Assembly: GCA_027704905.1 (NCBI GenBank)
Contig: CM051020.1
Location: 2,497,605-2,561,604, forward strand
Origin: Muraenolepis orangiensis
Taxonomy: Eukaryota > Chordata > Actinopteri > Gadiformes > Muraenolepididae
DNA length: 64,000 bases
Reading direction: 5' to 3'
Shown: piece after piece, positions 60,289 to 64,000 of the stretch
How the letters are laid out: each line of letters begins with the position of its first letter
Numbering within the stretch: position 1 is the first letter of the stretch
Translations under genes and position numbers: made by a program
The notes under the pieces: generated by a model
What the model was told of the DNA's origin: nothing
Database searches by the model: none
What the model saw: only the letters and a program-made list of their open reading frames with translations

Positions 60289-60528
60289 GTAGACGCCATG
60301 GCCCCAAGTAGTAGCCCAAGAAGGAATGAGCTGTCCACCAGCTGACATTATAGCTGGGTTTATCTAGCTGCTCCACGTCTACCAGAACGTGTGAGTCAGC
60401 GTTCAGCTCTTCTGGTTGAGTCACATATGGTGTCTCTCTCTGAGACACCATATGTGGGGCTCATGTGGGGCTTGTTTAGATGGTCCAAGGATCCCAGTGT
60501 CCATGGATCAAAACACTATCTTCTAGCA

Positions 60529-60683
<155 letters not shown>

Positions 60684-60909
60684 CCAGTGTTACTTTATCC
60701 TAACACTAGTATCTAGTATGTCTTATCTATCCTGCCATGATAACTACTACATAGCTGAGTAATGAATCATACGTAATGATGACGGCCCAGCTGCTTATGG
60801 CCGTCGTTGATGAGATAACATATCATAGAAAATAACTCTATCATAGCTGTTGATGGCAGCCCTAACAAGCGACTGTGTTCCTCCTGAAGTCCCCCCTGTG
60901 GTCTGTGAC

Positions 60910-60976
60910 ATGGCCACGGCCTCTAGAGCAGAGTCCAGCCATCACCATGGAGAGTCTTCACAACTTCATGCCATCG
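60910..60976 (+). CDS. wwp1: wwp1 first coding exon
   Basis: ATG at 60910 has G at -3 and G at +4. It encodes MATASRAESSHHHGESSQLH then AI and the first base of a valine codon, ending ATCG|GTGAGT. The N-terminus MATAS and the following histidine-rich stretch match WWP1. The likely acceptor is at 60889 (CTCCTGAAG). A 1.4-kb minisatellite begins about 30 bases after the donor. Confidence 0.85.
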
Positions 60977-61004
60977 GTGAGTCTGCAAACATTCCACTCA
61001 TTCC

Positions 61005-62395
61005 ATCCCACTCACCCCACTCTCACCCCACTCTCATCCTACTCTCACATCCCACTCTCACATCCCACTCTCACATCCCACTCTCATCCTACTCTCTCAT
61101 CCTACTCTCACATCCCACTCTCACATCCCACTCTCATCCCACTCTCACCCCACTCTCATCCTACTCTCTCATCCTACTCTCTCATCCTACTCTCACATCC
61201 CACTCTCACATCCCACTCTCACATCCCACTCTCATCCCACTCTCACCCCACTCTCATCCTACTCTCTCATCCTACTCTCTCATCCTACTCTCTCATCCTA
61301 CTCTCACATCCCACTCTCACATCCCACTCTCACATCCCACTCTCACATCCCACTCTCACATCCCACTCTCATCCTACTGTCTCATCCCACTCATCCCACT
61401 CTCACATCCCACTCTCACATCCCACTCTCACATCCCACTCTCACATCCCACTCTCACATCCTACTGTCTCATCCTACTGTCTCATCCTACTGTCTCATCC
61501 CACTCTCACCCCACTCTCATCCCACTCTCACCCCACTCTCACCCCACTCTCACCCCACTCTCACCCCACTCTCACCCCACTCTCATCCCACTCTCACCCC
61601 ACTCTCACCCCACTCTCATCCCACTCTCACCCCACTCTCATCCTACTGTCTCATCCTACTGTCTCATCCCACTCTCACCCCACTCTCATCCCACTCTCAT
61701 CCCACTCTCATCCCACTCTCACCCCACTCTCATCCCACTCTCATCCCACTCTCATCCCACTCTCATCCCACTGTCTCATCCCACTGTCTCATCCCACTGT
61801 CTCATCCCACTCTCATCCCACTCTCATCCCACTGTCTCACCCCACTCTCACCCCACTCTCATCCCACTCTCACCCTACTGTCTCATCCTACTGTCTCATC
61901 CCACTCTCACCCCACTCTCATCCCACTCTCATCCCACTCTCATCCCACTCTCACCCCACTCTCACCCCACTCTCATCCCACTCTCACCCCACTCTCACCC
62001 CACTCTCACCCCACTCTCATCCCACTCTCATCCCACTCTCATCCCACTCTCACCCCACTCTCATCCCACTCTCATCCCACTCTCACCCCACTCTCACCCC
62101 ACTCTCACCCCACTCTCATCCCACTCTCATCCCACTCTCACATCCCACTCTCACATCCCACTCATCCCACTCATTCCACTCTCACCCCACTCACATCCCA
62201 CCCACATCCCACTCTCATCCCACCCTCATCCCACCCACATCCCACTCACTCATCCCACTCTAATCTCACTCACACATCCCACTCACGTCCCACTCACATC
62301 CTACTCTCATCCCACTCTCACATCCCACTCCCACATCCCACTCTCACATCCCATTCTCACATCCCACTCTCACATCCCACTCACATCCCACGTGT
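61005..62395 (+). repeat. 11-13-bp minisatellite (CACTCTCATCC / CACTCTCACCC)
   Basis: About 1.4 kb, in blocks of variants (TCATCCTACTCTC, TCACATCCCACTC, TCACCCCACTC, TACTGTC). The open frames of over 460 codons that run on from the wwp1 exon are artefacts of this repeat. Confidence 0.97.
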
Positions 62396-62592
62396 CCTGT
62401 AAGGTTCACCTGAAATCGCACACATTTTATTTTTGAAAAAAATTAAAATATTGCAAAATAAATTAAATGGATCAGTCTACCAGCCTACCCACAGTGGACT
62501 GTACCAAGTGGTATCTTCATCCATCATATATCACTGTGTGATGTAGTAACAGCCTGTGTTGGTGAATGCCCCTTCTCCCTGGTTGTTGCCAG

Positions 62593-62728
62593 TGTCTTGT
62601 GCCAAGCTGCAGAGGAAGAAGAGCCTGTTTGGGTCCATCTACGTGGAGGTGACGGCGGAGGGCGAGACGCGACGCACGGCCAAGTCCCACAGCTCCTCCA
62701 ACCCCAAGTGGGACGAGAGACTCACGCT
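62593..62728 (+). CDS. wwp1: wwp1 second coding exon (C2 domain)
   Basis: The acceptor TGGTTGTTGCCAG ends at 62592. In phase it reads VSCAKLQRKKSLFGSIYVEV, TAEGETRRTAKSHSSSNPKW and DERLT then CT, ending CT|GTAAGA at 62728. The KLxRKKxxFG-IYxEVxxDG and TAKSSSSxNPKWDExLT blocks are the WWP1/ITCH-type C2 domain. Confidence 0.95.
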
Positions 62729-63094
62729 GTAAGACCCCAGGCTCCGTCTGTCTGCTCCATTTATATCATAGGAACCCTTTGACCTCACCACCCTCAGCCC
62801 CCAGAAACAAACAAACCTAAAGTCCAGAAGCATTCTAACTGACCGCATCCACTCCTGGTGTGTGAGAGCTTTGGCCAACATACAAGCTAGGGCCTAATGC
62901 AATGCCTCACAGGAGCCCACAGGAAGTCAGTGTCGACCAATGAGACGGCAGGAAGTAGCCTCCCCACCCCTCCCCCTCCCCGTGTCAGGGCAACAAGGGG
63001 ATGTGTCCCTGACCACACGAGCCTCAGTGCTGAGCTCCTAGAGAGAGCTCTTCCTCAGCCCGTTGGATGAGCTTAATGCCTCTGCTCACTTCTG

Positions 63095-63199
63095 GGCAAC
63101 ATTTGCACTCTGGTTAGATACTAAATTGTTTTCGCTGTACTGTACTTTGCTGTGTACTGTGTGCTGTGAGATGACAATACATTAGAATCTGATCTAATC
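63095..63199 (+). pseudogene. L2/CR1-like LINE 3' end fragment
   Basis: ATTTGCACTCTGGTTAGATA through GCTGTGAGATGACAATACAT and (ATCTA)n; same family as the 3' end at 51330-51430. It runs straight into the 45-bp array. Confidence 0.7.
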
Positions 63200-63682
63200 T
63201 AGTCTGGTTGAAGCAGCCTCACCTGGCCCCAGTCAGACTGATTAGAGTCTGGTTGAAGCAGCCTCACCTGGCCCCAGTCAGACTGATTAGAGTCTGGTTG
63301 AAGCAGCCTCACCTGGCCCCAGTCAGACTGATTAGAGTCTGGTTGAAGCAGCCTCACCTGGCCCCAGTCAGACTGATTAGAGTCTGGTTGAAGCAGCCTC
63401 ACATGGCCCCAGTCAGACTGATTAGAGTCTGGTTGAAGCAGCCTCATCTGGCCCCAGTCAGACTGATTAGAGTCTGGTTGAAGCAGCCTCACCTGGCCCC
63501 AGTCAGACTGATTAGAGTCTGGTTGAACAGCCTCACCTGGCCCCAGTCAGACTGATTAGAGTCTGGTTGAAGCAGCCTCACCTGGCCCCAGTCAGACTGA
63601 TTAGAGTCTGGTTGAAGCAGCCTCACCTGGCCCCAGTCAGACTGGTTAGAGTCTAGTTGAAGCAGCCTCATCTGGCCCCAGT
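63200..63682 (+). repeat. 45-bp minisatellite, locus 2 (about 11 copies)
   Basis: Same unit as at 35811-36178; one unit has AACAGCC for AAGCAGCC. Confidence 0.97.
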
Positions 63683-63750
63683 TACATTTCGTCATTCCTC
63701 ATGTCTCCTATGTGTGTTTTTTGTGTTATGAATATCTGACCTTAGTTTTA

Positions 63751-63973
<223 letters not shown>

Positions 63974-63975
63974 AG

Positions 63976-64000
63976 GAATGTATTGCCCCAGACACAGCTA
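63976..64000 (+). CDS. wwp1: wwp1 third coding exon, cut by the window end
   Basis: In phase with the CT ending exon 2, the first base completes a leucine codon and the remaining bases read NVLPQTQL, matching the NVTPQT block that follows LTV in WWP1. Partial: the exon continues beyond 64000. Confidence 0.82.

Noticed and set aside
60850..62436. A 528-codon frame overlapping the wwp1 start exon
   Set aside because: After a few codons it reads only the CACTCTCATCC array. The true wwp1 frame leaves at the donor 60976.

Overview
The window reads as teleost fish nuclear DNA. It has spliced genes with GT-AG introns and vertebrate-only families, teleost-type retroelements (Rex3/RTE-like, L2/CR1-like and L1-like LINEs, Ty3/gypsy, hAT, Tc1), and a very high load of micro- and minisatellites, by eye about a quarter of the 64 kb. 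That load, with long perfect CA/GT runs, recalls gadiform (cod-like) genomes, but the species cannot be fixed from sequence alone.

Three host genes lie on the + strand. (1) snx16 (sorting nexin 16): a probable non-coding first exon ends at 15562 next to a CTCF-like site. Coding exons are at 16457-16786, 18078-18164, 25733-25881, 25982-26051, 27284-27414 and 27803-27904, followed by a short terminal exon with two candidates (28417-28435 or 32090-32207). (2) An agouti-family gene, best called agrp2: its last two coding exons are at 47335-47393 and 47826-48038 and encode a complete ten-cysteine domain with the RFF triad. The signal-peptide exon was not found. (3) The 5' end of wwp1 (HECT E3 ligase): a CpG-rich putative first exon near 52560-52838, a start-codon exon at 60910-60976, a C2-domain exon at 62593-62728, and the first 25 bases of the next exon at 63976-64000, where the window ends. 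The order snx16 - agrp2 - wwp1 parallels the mammalian agouti (ASIP) - ITCH neighbourhood, as expected for a fourth agouti paralogon kept in teleosts.

The rest is mobile and repetitive DNA. 1-5963: a decayed Ty3/gypsy element interrupted by a nested hAT transposon with a clean 8-bp target duplication. 6-15 kb: LINE fragments, including an RTE copy inserted inside a minisatellite, and long satellite arrays. 15.4-32.2 kb: snx16 with repeat-filled introns. 28.5-37.9 kb: minisatellites, a Tc1 relic, a second gypsy relic and an unidentified nested repeat. 38.1-46.9 kb: a tandem segmental duplication of 4 kb or more, with a long L1 3' fragment in the second copy. 48.4-60 kb: minisatellites, a deleted LINE, the wwp1 5' region, a foldback element and another LINE. 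60.5-64 kb: wwp1 exons separated by minisatellites and a (GT)110 tract that runs up to a splice acceptor.

I saw no new enzymatic system. The most notable items are the agouti paralogon locus, the tandem splice donor in snx16, the splice sites embedded in simple repeats, the foldback element at 55.2-56.2 kb, the A-B-B-B-A repeat at 36.2-37.0 kb, and the nested insertions.
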